Origin: Lachnospiraceae bacterium
GTDB lineage: Bacteria > Bacillota > Clostridia > Lachnospirales > Lachnospiraceae
Direction: 5' to 3'
Length of the DNA: 13,979 nucleotides
NCBI GenBank assembly: GCA_900766925.1
Contig: CAAFXG010000290.1
Location: forward strand, 1 to 13,979
The notes beneath the pieces were generated by a model that was not told the origin of the DNA, did no database searches, and worked only from the letters and a program-made list of their open reading frames with translations. This document shows, one piece after another, positions 1 to 6,554 of the stretch (positions are counted from its first letter, which is position 1; each line of letters starts with the position of its first letter). Made by a program: the position numbers and the translations under genes.

Positions 1-8
1 AGGTCTAT

Positions 9-1610
9 ATGTTCATCATTGCCACGACAGAGCAATGTAATCTCCGCTGCACCTATTGCTGTTACTCAGGCGAGTATGAGGGCAACCATAGCCACAACAG
101 CCGGACACTCTGTGAGGGCGATATTCAAGCCATCTACGACTTCATCGCCAAGACGGCAAAGACAAAGCCCATACGCATTTCGTTCTATGGAGGCGAGCCT
201 CTCATCAACTATCCTCTCATTCAGTATGCCATACAAGCAGGACAGCAACGATGGGAAGACGATGTGACCTTCTCTGTTTCCACCAATGGCACGCTGTTGA
301 CAGAAGAACGCATTGATTGGTTGGTAAACTATGGTGTGGAGTTGGCAATCTCCATTGACGGTACACAGCCATTCCATGATGCACACAGAGTGGATGCCAA
401 AGGTAATGGTTCATATACCAAAGTGCGGAATGCTTTGGCGTATTTGCACAACAACCCATTCAACAAATACCCCAAAGTCGTATTGATGATGACGTTGCCG
501 TCAGTCTCTACGCTGATACCCATTGCGCAAGCATGGCATGAAGACGAGGTGTTGCAGCATTATGCACCCACCCACATCAGCGGATTGACCCCAAACTTCT
601 CACAAGGAGTAGCAAAAGAAGAATGGGAAACGCTGAAGACACAATACATCCAGCTCCTCGACGCCTATGAGCAGCATCCTGAATGGTCGGTGCTTCAGAC
701 ATTCTTTGACGAGATAGTCGCTTATTGGAAGAACAGACCGGTGTTTGAAGTCTCGGGAAGCACACCACTCTCCACCTGTATGCCCGTCAACACCAAACTG
801 TACATCGATGCCAATCTCCAGTTGGCAGTATGCGAGAAGTTCAACGACCGCTTCCGCATTGGTAGCATCAACGGTGGCATTAACTGGCAGAAAGCCAACG
901 AAATGACCAAGGAGTATTACCGCAAGCGTGAGAGCCGATGCGCCTATTGCCCGGCAGTCAGAATGTGCAATATGTGCCTGACCTCTATCGCATACACAGA
1001 AAGCCAATGGGACGCCCTCTGCCACAACGAGAGGCTCTACCATCAATTGCACATGTTCCTTTTCTGCGAAATGGCAGAACGTGGTATGTTCAGCAGACCG
1101 TCCGTCCCCACATTGCAGTCTGAGCATTGTACGCTGAATGAAGTAGAAGAAAACGACATCTCTGCACTGAGAACCATATTCTCAGATGCAGATACCCAAC
1201 GATACCTGCCCGACCTCTATGACATTGCCCAAACAGACGACGGCATCAAGCAGATACTGAAGTCCTTCCGCACTTATCTGTCAAAGAATGAAGGCATCCT
1301 CTGGGGAATCAGGAAGCACGAAACCCTTATCGGTTTCGTTGCCACAATGGACTTGTCAACCAATCCCACCATCTTCTTCGCCATGCACCCCAAGTACAGA
1401 AATCAAGGTTACATGCAAGAAAGCGTGAGGTTGGCCACTCAATATATATGTGACACAAAGCTCACCAACGAACTTCATACCGAAGTGGATGCGAACAACA
1501 TCGCTTCTCAAAAGGTGTTGGAATGTTGTGGGTATAAAGTCAAAGAAGAACAGAAGCTCAGGTATTTGTACTACTACCAGAACAATAACACTGACTTACA
1601 AACTTCCTGA
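9..1610 (+). CDS. Radical SAM/SPASM peptide maturase-like protein with C-terminal GNAT domain
   Basis: The N-terminus carries the radical SAM 4Fe-4S motif CNLRCTYC (Cys10, Cys14, Cys17), followed by a GGEP motif (residues 61-64) that helps bind S-adenosylmethionine. Cys257, 275, 311, 314, 320, 323 and 338 form a SPASM-type region for auxiliary clusters, typical of enzymes that modify ribosomally made peptides. Residues about 374-524 look like a GNAT N-acetyltransferase: an acetyl-CoA loop RNQGYM (464-469) after HPKY, and the late N-x-A-S-x-K-V-L-x-x-x-G-Y element near 497-509. Such a fusion suggests one polypeptide that both cross-links or otherwise modifies and acetylates a substrate; the substrate is not identifiable here. 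The frame is open from the window edge (codons GTC TAT precede the ATG), so the true start may lie upstream. Its G+C is higher than that of the operon downstream, from which it is separated by a 106-nt gap with a promoter candidate. Confidence 0.9.
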   Translation: MFIIATTEQCNLRCTYCCYSGEYEGNHSHNSRTLCEGDIQAIYDFIAKTAKTKPIRISFYGGEPLINYPLIQYAIQAGQQRWEDDVTFSVSTNGTLLTEERIDWLVNYGVELAISIDGTQPFHDAHRVDAKGNGSYTKVRNALAYLHNNPFNKYPKVVLMMTLPSVSTLIPIAQAWHEDEVLQHYAPTHISGLTPNFSQGVAKEEWETLKTQYIQLLDAYEQHPEWSVLQTFFDEIVAYWKNRPVFEVSGSTPLSTCMPVNTKLYIDANLQLAVCEKFNDRFRIGSINGGINWQKANEMTKEYYRKRESRCAYCPAVRMCNMCLTSIAYTESQWDALCHNERLYHQLHMFLFCEMAERGMFSRPSVPTLQSEHCTLNEVEENDISALRTIFSDADTQRYLPDLYDIAQTDDGIKQILKSFRTYLSKNEGILWGIRKHETLIGFVATMDLSTNPTIFFAMHPKYRNQGYMQESVRLATQYICDTKLTNELHTEVDANNIASQKVLECCGYKVKEEQKLRYLYYYQNNNTDLQTS

Positions 1611-1649
1611 ACACAGATATAATGATGACAGTGTAAATAAGTGTACATA

Positions 1650-1681
1650 ATTGTAATACAATAATAAAACACTTAATTTTG
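1650..1681 (+). promoter_or_regulatory. Candidate Bacteroidota-type promoter for the lipoprotein/DUF4407 operon
   Basis: TAATTTTG at 1674-1681 matches the Bacteroidota -7 consensus TAnnTTTG exactly. ATTG at 1650-1653 resembles the -33 TTTG box, with 20 nt between the two, which is the usual spacing. Transcription would begin roughly 10 nt downstream, leaving a short AU-rich leader before the ATG at 1717. It lies in the only gap of more than 100 nt in the window. The whole series of genes to 12812 follows without another gap longer than 32 nt, so this could drive all of it. AT-rich DNA produces such matches by chance, so it is a candidate only. Confidence 0.5.
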
Positions 1682-1694
1682 CATCAGAAATAAG

Positions 1695-1781
1695 AAAAAT
1701 AAAACAATATACCGTTATGAAGAAAGTAATATATATCACCCTTTTGATTACTTGTGTAATCAGCCTTTCCTCTTGCAGAGG
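1695..1781 (+). repeat. Direct repeat, copy 1: leader plus lipoprotein signal peptide
   Basis: This 87-bp segment, from 22 nt before the ATG of the first lipoprotein gene to just past its lipobox Cys codon, aligns without gaps to 2462-2548. By hand count 76 of 87 positions agree. Three mismatches are in the leader and eight in the first 20 codons, most of the latter at third codon positions. The two genes differ much more beyond this point. Confidence 0.85.
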
Positions 1782-2187
1782 TTCGGGAGGGAAAAAGGTT
1801 GCTACAGAAGCCCTCGAATTCATCGAGAAAGAAGCAGGCAGTCTTGAACGAAACGCAGGACGCTTGGAACGTGGTGCGATGGTAGTAGAAGAAAATGCCA
1901 ACAAAGCGAGCAAATCTGCGGAAGAGGAATACAACAGCTACAATAGCTACCAAAAATATCGCAAAGCAAAGAAGTGGCAAGATCGAATTGAAAACTGCTT
2001 CGAGGAGGATGAGGAAGTTGAAACGACACCTCAGCCTGTCACCATTACATGTCCACATTGTCAAGGCAATGGAATGGTTTATGCAACGGATATGTATGGT
2101 AACTTGATATATGACTATTACGGAAATCCGCAAGTAGTCTATTGTCCTCAATGTGGTGGTAATAGAGTTGTAGTAACATATCAGTAA
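1717..2187 (+). CDS. Small lipoprotein with C-terminal paired CxxCxGxG-like zinc motifs
   Basis: A 156-residue predicted lipoprotein. The start has Lys2-Lys3, a hydrophobic stretch, and the lipobox Leu-Ser-Ser-Cys with lipidated Cys20, so export and attachment to a membrane by signal peptidase II is expected. Residues about 25-95 are charged and Glu/Lys/Asn-rich, probably helical. The C-terminus has CPHCQGNG (Cys112, Cys115) and CPQCGG (Cys143, Cys146), resembling half of a DnaJ-type cysteine-rich zinc domain; Gly/Tyr-rich sequence separates the two pairs. Such a zinc-knuckle on an exported lipoprotein is uncommon, and the cysteines could instead be redox-active. No specific family was recognised. 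The ATG at 1717 is fixed by the signal peptide. It is paralogous to the lipoprotein at 2484-2768 and heads the gene series following the promoter candidate. Confidence 0.85.
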   Translation: MKKVIYITLLITCVISLSSCRGSGGKKVATEALEFIEKEAGSLERNAGRLERGAMVVEENANKASKSAEEEYNSYNSYQKYRKAKKWQDRIENCFEEDEEVETTPQPVTITCPHCQGNGMVYATDMYGNLIYDYYGNPQVVYCPQCGGNRVVVTYQ

Positions 2188-2196
2188 TAATGAACT

Positions 2197-2451
2197 ATGG
2201 GATTATCAGCAATAACAAGAAACGGTTGGAAGAAAAATCCACGCAAACAAGGCACATGGAACCTAAAGGTTTCTATTGGGGTTTCGATAATCATTCCCCT
2301 CATTGGTTTCTTAATTGGAAACGAAACAATGGCTGGTTCTATAGTAGTTGCTCCTTTTGTATTATTATGGGGGGTTGCAAGTTACTTCTTGGGAGTATGG
2401 CAAGACAAACTCAACAAGAAGGCTATAGAAGAAACTCAAAACAAGAAATAA
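2197..2451 (+). CDS. Small two-helix membrane protein, unknown function
   Basis: An 84-residue protein with a basic N-terminus (about residues 8-24, several Lys/Arg), two hydrophobic segments (about 24-41 and 46-66) separated by a short Gly-Asn-Glu-Thr turn, and a charged Lys/Glu-rich tail. This predicts an inner-membrane hairpin with both ends in the cytoplasm. It starts 9 nt after the stop of the preceding lipoprotein gene and ends 32 nt before the next one. A competing reading frame from 2190 runs through this segment into the second lipoprotein, but its translation here is Trp/His/Cys-rich without domain character, whereas this frame gives a coherent membrane protein. I do not recognise a family. 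Confidence 0.7.
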   Translation: MGLSAITRNGWKKNPRKQGTWNLKVSIGVSIIIPLIGFLIGNETMAGSIVVAPFVLLWGVASYFLGVWQDKLNKKAIEETQNKK

Positions 2452-2461
2452 GCTCAATTGG

Positions 2462-2548
2462 AAAAATAAAACATCATATCGTTATGAAGAAGGTAATTTA
2501 TATCACTCTTTTGGTTACTTGCGTAATCGGTCTTTCATCTTGCAGAGG
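2462..2548 (+). repeat. Direct repeat, copy 2: leader plus lipoprotein signal peptide
   Basis: Second copy of the 87-bp segment at 1695-1781, ending just past the lipobox Cys codon of the second lipoprotein gene. The conserved leader AAAAATAAAAC followed by an almost identical run to CGTTATG shows that the duplication included untranslated DNA and not just the coding part. Confidence 0.85.
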
Positions 2549-2768
2549 GAGCAGCGGTCAGAAAGCTGTAAAGCTCGCCAAGGAATACTTAGGTAAAACA
2601 GTAAGCGGAGCAAAAAAGTCACATCTGGAGCGTTACGCTGATGATGTTGCGCGTGTAAAGTTCACAAAAGTAAGTTGTGCATCATGCGCAGGCACTGGTT
2701 ATGTGGGGTATTCTACTTGTGACAACTGTGATGGTGATGGTTGGGTTTATAAGGTAGAAAGGAGATAA
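2484..2768 (+). CDS. Small lipoprotein with paired CxxC zinc-like motifs (paralogue of 1717-2187)
   Basis: A 94-residue predicted lipoprotein. The signal sequence MKKVIYITLLVTCVIGLSSC, with lipobox Cys20, differs from its paralogue's at only two residues (Val for Ile at 11, Gly for Ser at 16). A short basic helix-like region follows (about 25-58), then CASCAGTG (Cys65, Cys68) and CDNCDGDG (Cys79, Cys82), the same DnaJ-like CxxCxGxG pattern as in the paralogue but with a tighter loop. The frame is open upstream to an ATG at 2190, but that longer version would bury the signal peptide at residue 99; the signal sequence and the duplicated leader favour 2484. Its stop lies 3 nt before the DUF4407 gene, whose likely ribosome-binding site is inside this gene's last codons, so the two are probably co-expressed. 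Confidence 0.85.
   Translation: MKKVIYITLLVTCVIGLSSCRGSSGQKAVKLAKEYLGKTVSGAKKSHLERYADDVARVKFTKVSCASCAGTGYVGYSTCDNCDGDGWVYKVERR
2758..2764 (+). promoter_or_regulatory. Shine-Dalgarno-like ribosome binding site for DUF4407 gene A
   Basis: AAAGGAG lies 7 nt upstream of the ATG at 2772, inside the last codons of the preceding lipoprotein gene. A strong purine-rich site is unusual here: the neighbouring genes have AU-rich leaders without one, as is common in Bacteroidota. It supports the start at 2772. Confidence 0.55.
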
Positions 2769-2771
2769 ATT

Positions 2772-4019
2772 ATGGCATTTACAGATTTTTCACCTATACC
2801 AGAAATAAATCGTTTGTTTCAAACAAACGATGGCAGGTTATGCATCGTTATTGATCTCCTTGCAAAAGGAGATAATAGTTATGTAATTGCCAAAGATATA
2901 GTTTCTGAAAAACAATTTGAATGGAATGCAGTAGAATGGAATAATAATATAGATTCAATTTTGTCTGATACACATCCTTTTGCACAGGAATATGTCAAAT
3001 CTATCAAATCGGCTAAGGAGTTGATACAGGATGAGCTTGACAACATCCAAACGAAAAGGAATGCTGGTAAAGAGCTCAAAGGCAAATGTGGTAAGTTTAA
3101 GGAATTTTTATGGACTTTTGCTGGTGCAGATAAGGATTTGCTAAGAATGTGTCCTACAGATCATGCCCGAATAGCAAGTTTTGGCGGCACCGTATTCATG
3201 GAAGGGCTTTTGTCCGGCTTAACATTTGGCTATGGAGCACATATGTTAACAGACTCAATGTATATTTCTTTTGTTCTTGGTGTTATATGTTTTTGTCTGA
3301 CTATATTTTTTGATGGTTTTATCATAAATACTATATATTCAGATGGAAAAGTTACAATATCAAAGCGTGAGTTAATGTCATCAATGCCTAGAATTATTTT
3401 AGGGATTATAATTGGCATAGTCATAGCAGCACCTCTTCAACTAAAAATTTTTGAAGGCAAAATCAATGATTATCTGTTAACAGAACATCGCAACTCTGTC
3501 TTAACATCATCAGCATATATCACAAATGAAGATAAAATATATGCGTTAAAAAAAGAGATTCAAAATCTCAAAAAAACTATTCAACTTCAAGATAAGAAGT
3601 ATGCTGAAGAATTCCATAATAACAGATCTGGAATTGGACCTGTTGCTACGGAATTATCGCTTAGAAGCGAGCGTGCCAAACAAATGCTTTTTGAAAGTTC
3701 ACGCGAACTATCTCAACTCAACTTCAAACGAGATAGCCTGATAAATATTGCGAATCTTTTTTATGAAAAAGATTTCTCCTTTATTTCTAGAATTGAGGCA
3801 CTAACTAAGATTTCATCATTTCATAATGAATCAAAGATTTTGCCAATTATTAATCTTCTCGTTTGCTTGATGTGGATTATGATATGTATTACTCCAGTTA
3901 TTACTAAAATGATGATGGCGGGTGGTGTTTATGAACACTTATTAAAGCGTGAAGAAGAACTAACAGAAAGAATTACTCGCATACATATCATTGAATTGGA
4001 AAAGAAAATAAATAACTAA
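2772..4019 (+). CDS. DUF4407-type inner-membrane protein A
   Basis: A 415-residue membrane protein. A cytoplasmic N-terminal region starts with FSPIPEI and is shared with the protein at 6555-8582. A conserved segment FLWTFAGADKDLLRMCPTD (112-130) precedes three hydrophobic helices at about 136-157, 163-186 and 206-222. The helices lead into LKIFEGKIND, a long charged coiled-coil-like stretch (about 235-345), and a fourth helix at about 356-377. This four-helix layout with a long loop between helices 3 and 4 is that of DUF4407, a family of unknown function. The loop would be periplasmic if the N-terminus is cytoplasmic (inference). Where the paralogue has Asp-Arg after helix 2, this protein has Asp181-Gly182. 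It lies 12 nt upstream of the dynamin-like GTPase gene, which suggests a membrane partner for that protein. Confidence 0.85.
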   Translation: MAFTDFSPIPEINRLFQTNDGRLCIVIDLLAKGDNSYVIAKDIVSEKQFEWNAVEWNNNIDSILSDTHPFAQEYVKSIKSAKELIQDELDNIQTKRNAGKELKGKCGKFKEFLWTFAGADKDLLRMCPTDHARIASFGGTVFMEGLLSGLTFGYGAHMLTDSMYISFVLGVICFCLTIFFDGFIINTIYSDGKVTISKRELMSSMPRIILGIIIGIVIAAPLQLKIFEGKINDYLLTEHRNSVLTSSAYITNEDKIYALKKEIQNLKKTIQLQDKKYAEEFHNNRSGIGPVATELSLRSERAKQMLFESSRELSQLNFKRDSLINIANLFYEKDFSFISRIEALTKISSFHNESKILPIINLLVCLMWIMICITPVITKMMMAGGVYEHLLKREEELTERITRIHIIELEKKINN

Positions 4020-4031
4020 AAATAAATAATT

Positions 4032-6542
4032 ATGACAATTAGACAGCAAATTGAAAGTATTATTGCAAATCGCCAGAAGTATCAGCCTGAATTTGTAAGA
4101 TACTTTGAGGAAGTTTCGAAAATGAGAGACTTCGTGAATGGCGTTAATGGTTTCAAGTCAAATCCTGGTTGGCTTGCAATGGTAAATTGCAATGATAAGT
4201 TAAAGAAAGAATGGGATTCTTTAGTTTCTGAGGCAGAAAAATTACAAGCACAACTGCAAGCTCTTTGTGATGGAGATAATGGAAGCCTTACCGAATGCCT
4301 TAAGCGAGTAAAAAGAGATTATCTCAATATTGGATGTGTTGGTCCTTGGAGACAAGGGAAAAGTACAGTCATTTCAAAACTGACCAATTTGAGTGACTAT
4401 GTAATACCTCGTTCAAAGTTTTTAACTTGCACCGGTACGACTATTAACATCTTTAACGGGAATCAGGTCGTATGGCACAATGGTCATTATGAGGAGCGTG
4501 ATGGCAACAAAGCTGTTGTTTACTATCATTCCTATAATAGTATCTGCAAGACAATTAATGACTATTTGGCAGAGCTTAAGTTAGGTTCTATGCCATATGC
4601 AAGCACAAGAGATTCTTTCATACAGAATTGTTCAATGTGCTATCAAACTAATGCTGGTAAGCCAGGTACCGATTCAAAGTTGAAGAAGATGCTTGATACT
4701 TACCTATTGCATGCTGCAGACTATGTTGACTCTCTGAAGCCTCAAGATAATATGTATGAAGAGATAACATCTCTTTCAAGCATTGAGTCACAAAAGAGGC
4801 TTCGACCACTAGTTTCCTATTATGAACATACTGATGCAGAGTACAAAGAGATGGGCATCCAGACTCCGACACAGGTGTTCTTTGTTCTTGCTGTTAAGAA
4901 GGTCGATATTTTTACCACCTTCCTTGTGAATGGTGAGAATGGTCCAGAGGAGGTGGGTAAAATACAATTTGTTGACACTCCTGGACTTGGCGAAAGTAAG
5001 TTAGAAGTTGCTGATACCCTTGCTAAGTCTCTGCGTTCAGAATTGGATATAGCAATCTGTTTGAGAAAAGTCTCTAATCAGGCTGGTATTATTCCAAATG
5101 ACAGCTATGATTTCCATAAAGTTTTAAAACAGAATACCTATGGACGCAAGCCTGAGAATTGGGTATTCTATCTTTATAACAAGGAAGGAAATGTTGCTGA
5201 CGATATTCTTCAGACAACATTTTCTGATGTCAATAACAATTTAGCTAATATACAAGAGGAAGGACTTATTCCTGGTCAAATTGTAGGTGGTATAAAATTA
5301 AAATATGATCTTTCTAATTCTACTGGAAACCATATTGATTTCATTGATGCAGAAAACGAAGTCGAGGCACTTGAACGCTATTTTATGTCAATTTTGACAG
5401 AAATGTCACATACAATTGCTGATTCTGACAATGCATTTTACAAAGAAGCAAGAGATGGCTATACACAAGCAGCAAATCTCTATCAGATAATCGTCAATGG
5501 ATCTTTTAGGAATGTTTCTCAGTGTTTGCCTACCTTTGATGACCGAGAGAAAATAATCAATACTATTAAGAATGTAAAAGAAGAATGGAACGAAACTGTA
5601 AAGTGTCCAGAATCTTTGAATGCCAACATCAATAAGGCCTTGGCTAATTTCTATAATGAATCCTATGGTGTAATTCTCGCTAGTGTTCTTGGAGTATCTT
5701 CCGATGTAATTGAAAAAATGGACAAGGATATCCAAAAGATTATCAATGCAAAGGAAATGCAAGTAAGACAAAGAAATGCAGAACAAGAAAGAATTACCGA
5801 AGTAACCCTTCTCCCATATGTGGAAAAGAAAATTACTCAAAATGCTGTTGACACTCACGATGTTCTAAACATATTCAATGAATGGTTAAATAAGCTTGGA
5901 GAGTCAATGGTTAATCGCGCTTTAGCACTTATTGAAACCACTCATGTTCTCCAAACGATGGAGGGTGTAAAGTCAGTTCTCTGGAAGGGACTCATGACTA
6001 AAGGTTTATTGAGTTTTGGAAAGTCAAATGAGACAGATTGGCTTGAATATGTATTGAAGCTTTTGAAGGAAGGTGGGAATGACTTTGCTGCATTGCACGA
6101 TGCAATTCTTGAATTTAAAGATTATCGTTTCAATCTCAAGGGTGTTATTTCAGAGTTCATTAAGGCAAGTATTAATCAAGTAGTTGCTCAAAATGGAATT
6201 CCAAAGGCAGATGGCAATGATCTTCGAGCTATACAGAAAGCGGTCTATAAGACACTTATCATTTGTGAGAGCGAAACTAAGGCAAACATTCAAACACAAT
6301 GCAAACAAACCGTTGATGGGCAGTTATCACTCGCTTTAAACAATTTCATTGAAAAAGTATATTCTTTTGAAATGGTAATTATCCCATCTGGTTCTCCATT
6401 TTTAACTTATAATTACGAGTTCGAACAACTTGTAAAATTCTATAATAAATATTCTTCCGAGATTTTCTCTTCTGACGCACTTGCATCCCAGAAGCTTGCT
6501 GTTCAAGAATGGAATGTCTTAAGACTTAAGTTTAATAACTAA
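4032..6542 (+). CDS. Dynamin-like large GTPase
   Basis: An 836-residue P-loop GTPase. After a helical N-terminus come the G1 loop GPWRQGKST (104-112), a G2-like CTGTT (133-137, Thr134 the likely switch I residue), the G3 motif DTPG (315-318) after a hydrophobic beta strand, and a G4-like NKEG (383-386) after VFYLY. About 370 residues of mostly helical, coiled-coil-like sequence follow. The great length, the Gly-x4-Gly-Lys-Ser-Thr loop and the helical tail fit the bacterial dynamin-like/large GTPase group, which remodel or tether membranes. Oddities: G4 ends in Gly rather than the Asp that reads guanine, and G2 and G3 are about 180 residues apart, suggesting an insertion of roughly 100 residues. 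It has no transmembrane helix of its own but is flanked by two DUF4407 membrane proteins with 12-nt gaps on either side. Confidence 0.85.
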   Translation: MTIRQQIESIIANRQKYQPEFVRYFEEVSKMRDFVNGVNGFKSNPGWLAMVNCNDKLKKEWDSLVSEAEKLQAQLQALCDGDNGSLTECLKRVKRDYLNIGCVGPWRQGKSTVISKLTNLSDYVIPRSKFLTCTGTTINIFNGNQVVWHNGHYEERDGNKAVVYYHSYNSICKTINDYLAELKLGSMPYASTRDSFIQNCSMCYQTNAGKPGTDSKLKKMLDTYLLHAADYVDSLKPQDNMYEEITSLSSIESQKRLRPLVSYYEHTDAEYKEMGIQTPTQVFFVLAVKKVDIFTTFLVNGENGPEEVGKIQFVDTPGLGESKLEVADTLAKSLRSELDIAICLRKVSNQAGIIPNDSYDFHKVLKQNTYGRKPENWVFYLYNKEGNVADDILQTTFSDVNNNLANIQEEGLIPGQIVGGIKLKYDLSNSTGNHIDFIDAENEVEALERYFMSILTEMSHTIADSDNAFYKEARDGYTQAANLYQIIVNGSFRNVSQCLPTFDDREKIINTIKNVKEEWNETVKCPESLNANINKALANFYNESYGVILASVLGVSSDVIEKMDKDIQKIINAKEMQVRQRNAEQERITEVTLLPYVEKKITQNAVDTHDVLNIFNEWLNKLGESMVNRALALIETTHVLQTMEGVKSVLWKGLMTKGLLSFGKSNETDWLEYVLKLLKEGGNDFAALHDAILEFKDYRFNLKGVISEFIKASINQVVAQNGIPKADGNDLRAIQKAVYKTLIICESETKANIQTQCKQTVDGQLSLALNNFIEKVYSFEMVIIPSGSPFLTYNYEFEQLVKFYNKYSSEIFSSDALASQKLAVQEWNVLRLKFNN

Positions 6543-6554
6543 CTATTTATTATT

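Noticed and set aside
600..1127. 175-residue open frame on the minus strand inside the radical SAM gene
   Set aside because: Antisense shadow of a well-supported gene; its translation shows no domain or motif and has scattered Cys typical of antisense frames.
1611..1716. Intrinsic terminator after the radical SAM gene
   Set aside because: I looked for a GC-rich hairpin with a T-run; only short ACAC/GTGT pairing is present, too weak to call.
2190..2483. N-terminal extension of the second lipoprotein gene from an ATG at 2190 (192-residue version)
   Set aside because: It would bury a clear signal peptide and lipobox at residue 99 and overlaps the coherent two-helix membrane protein at 2197-2451. 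The duplicated leader also places the start at 2484.
5406..5858. 150-residue minus-strand frame within the GTPase gene
   Set aside because: Hydrophobic, Phe/Ser/Ile-rich translation as expected opposite Lys/Glu/Asn-rich helices; no independent start signals seen.
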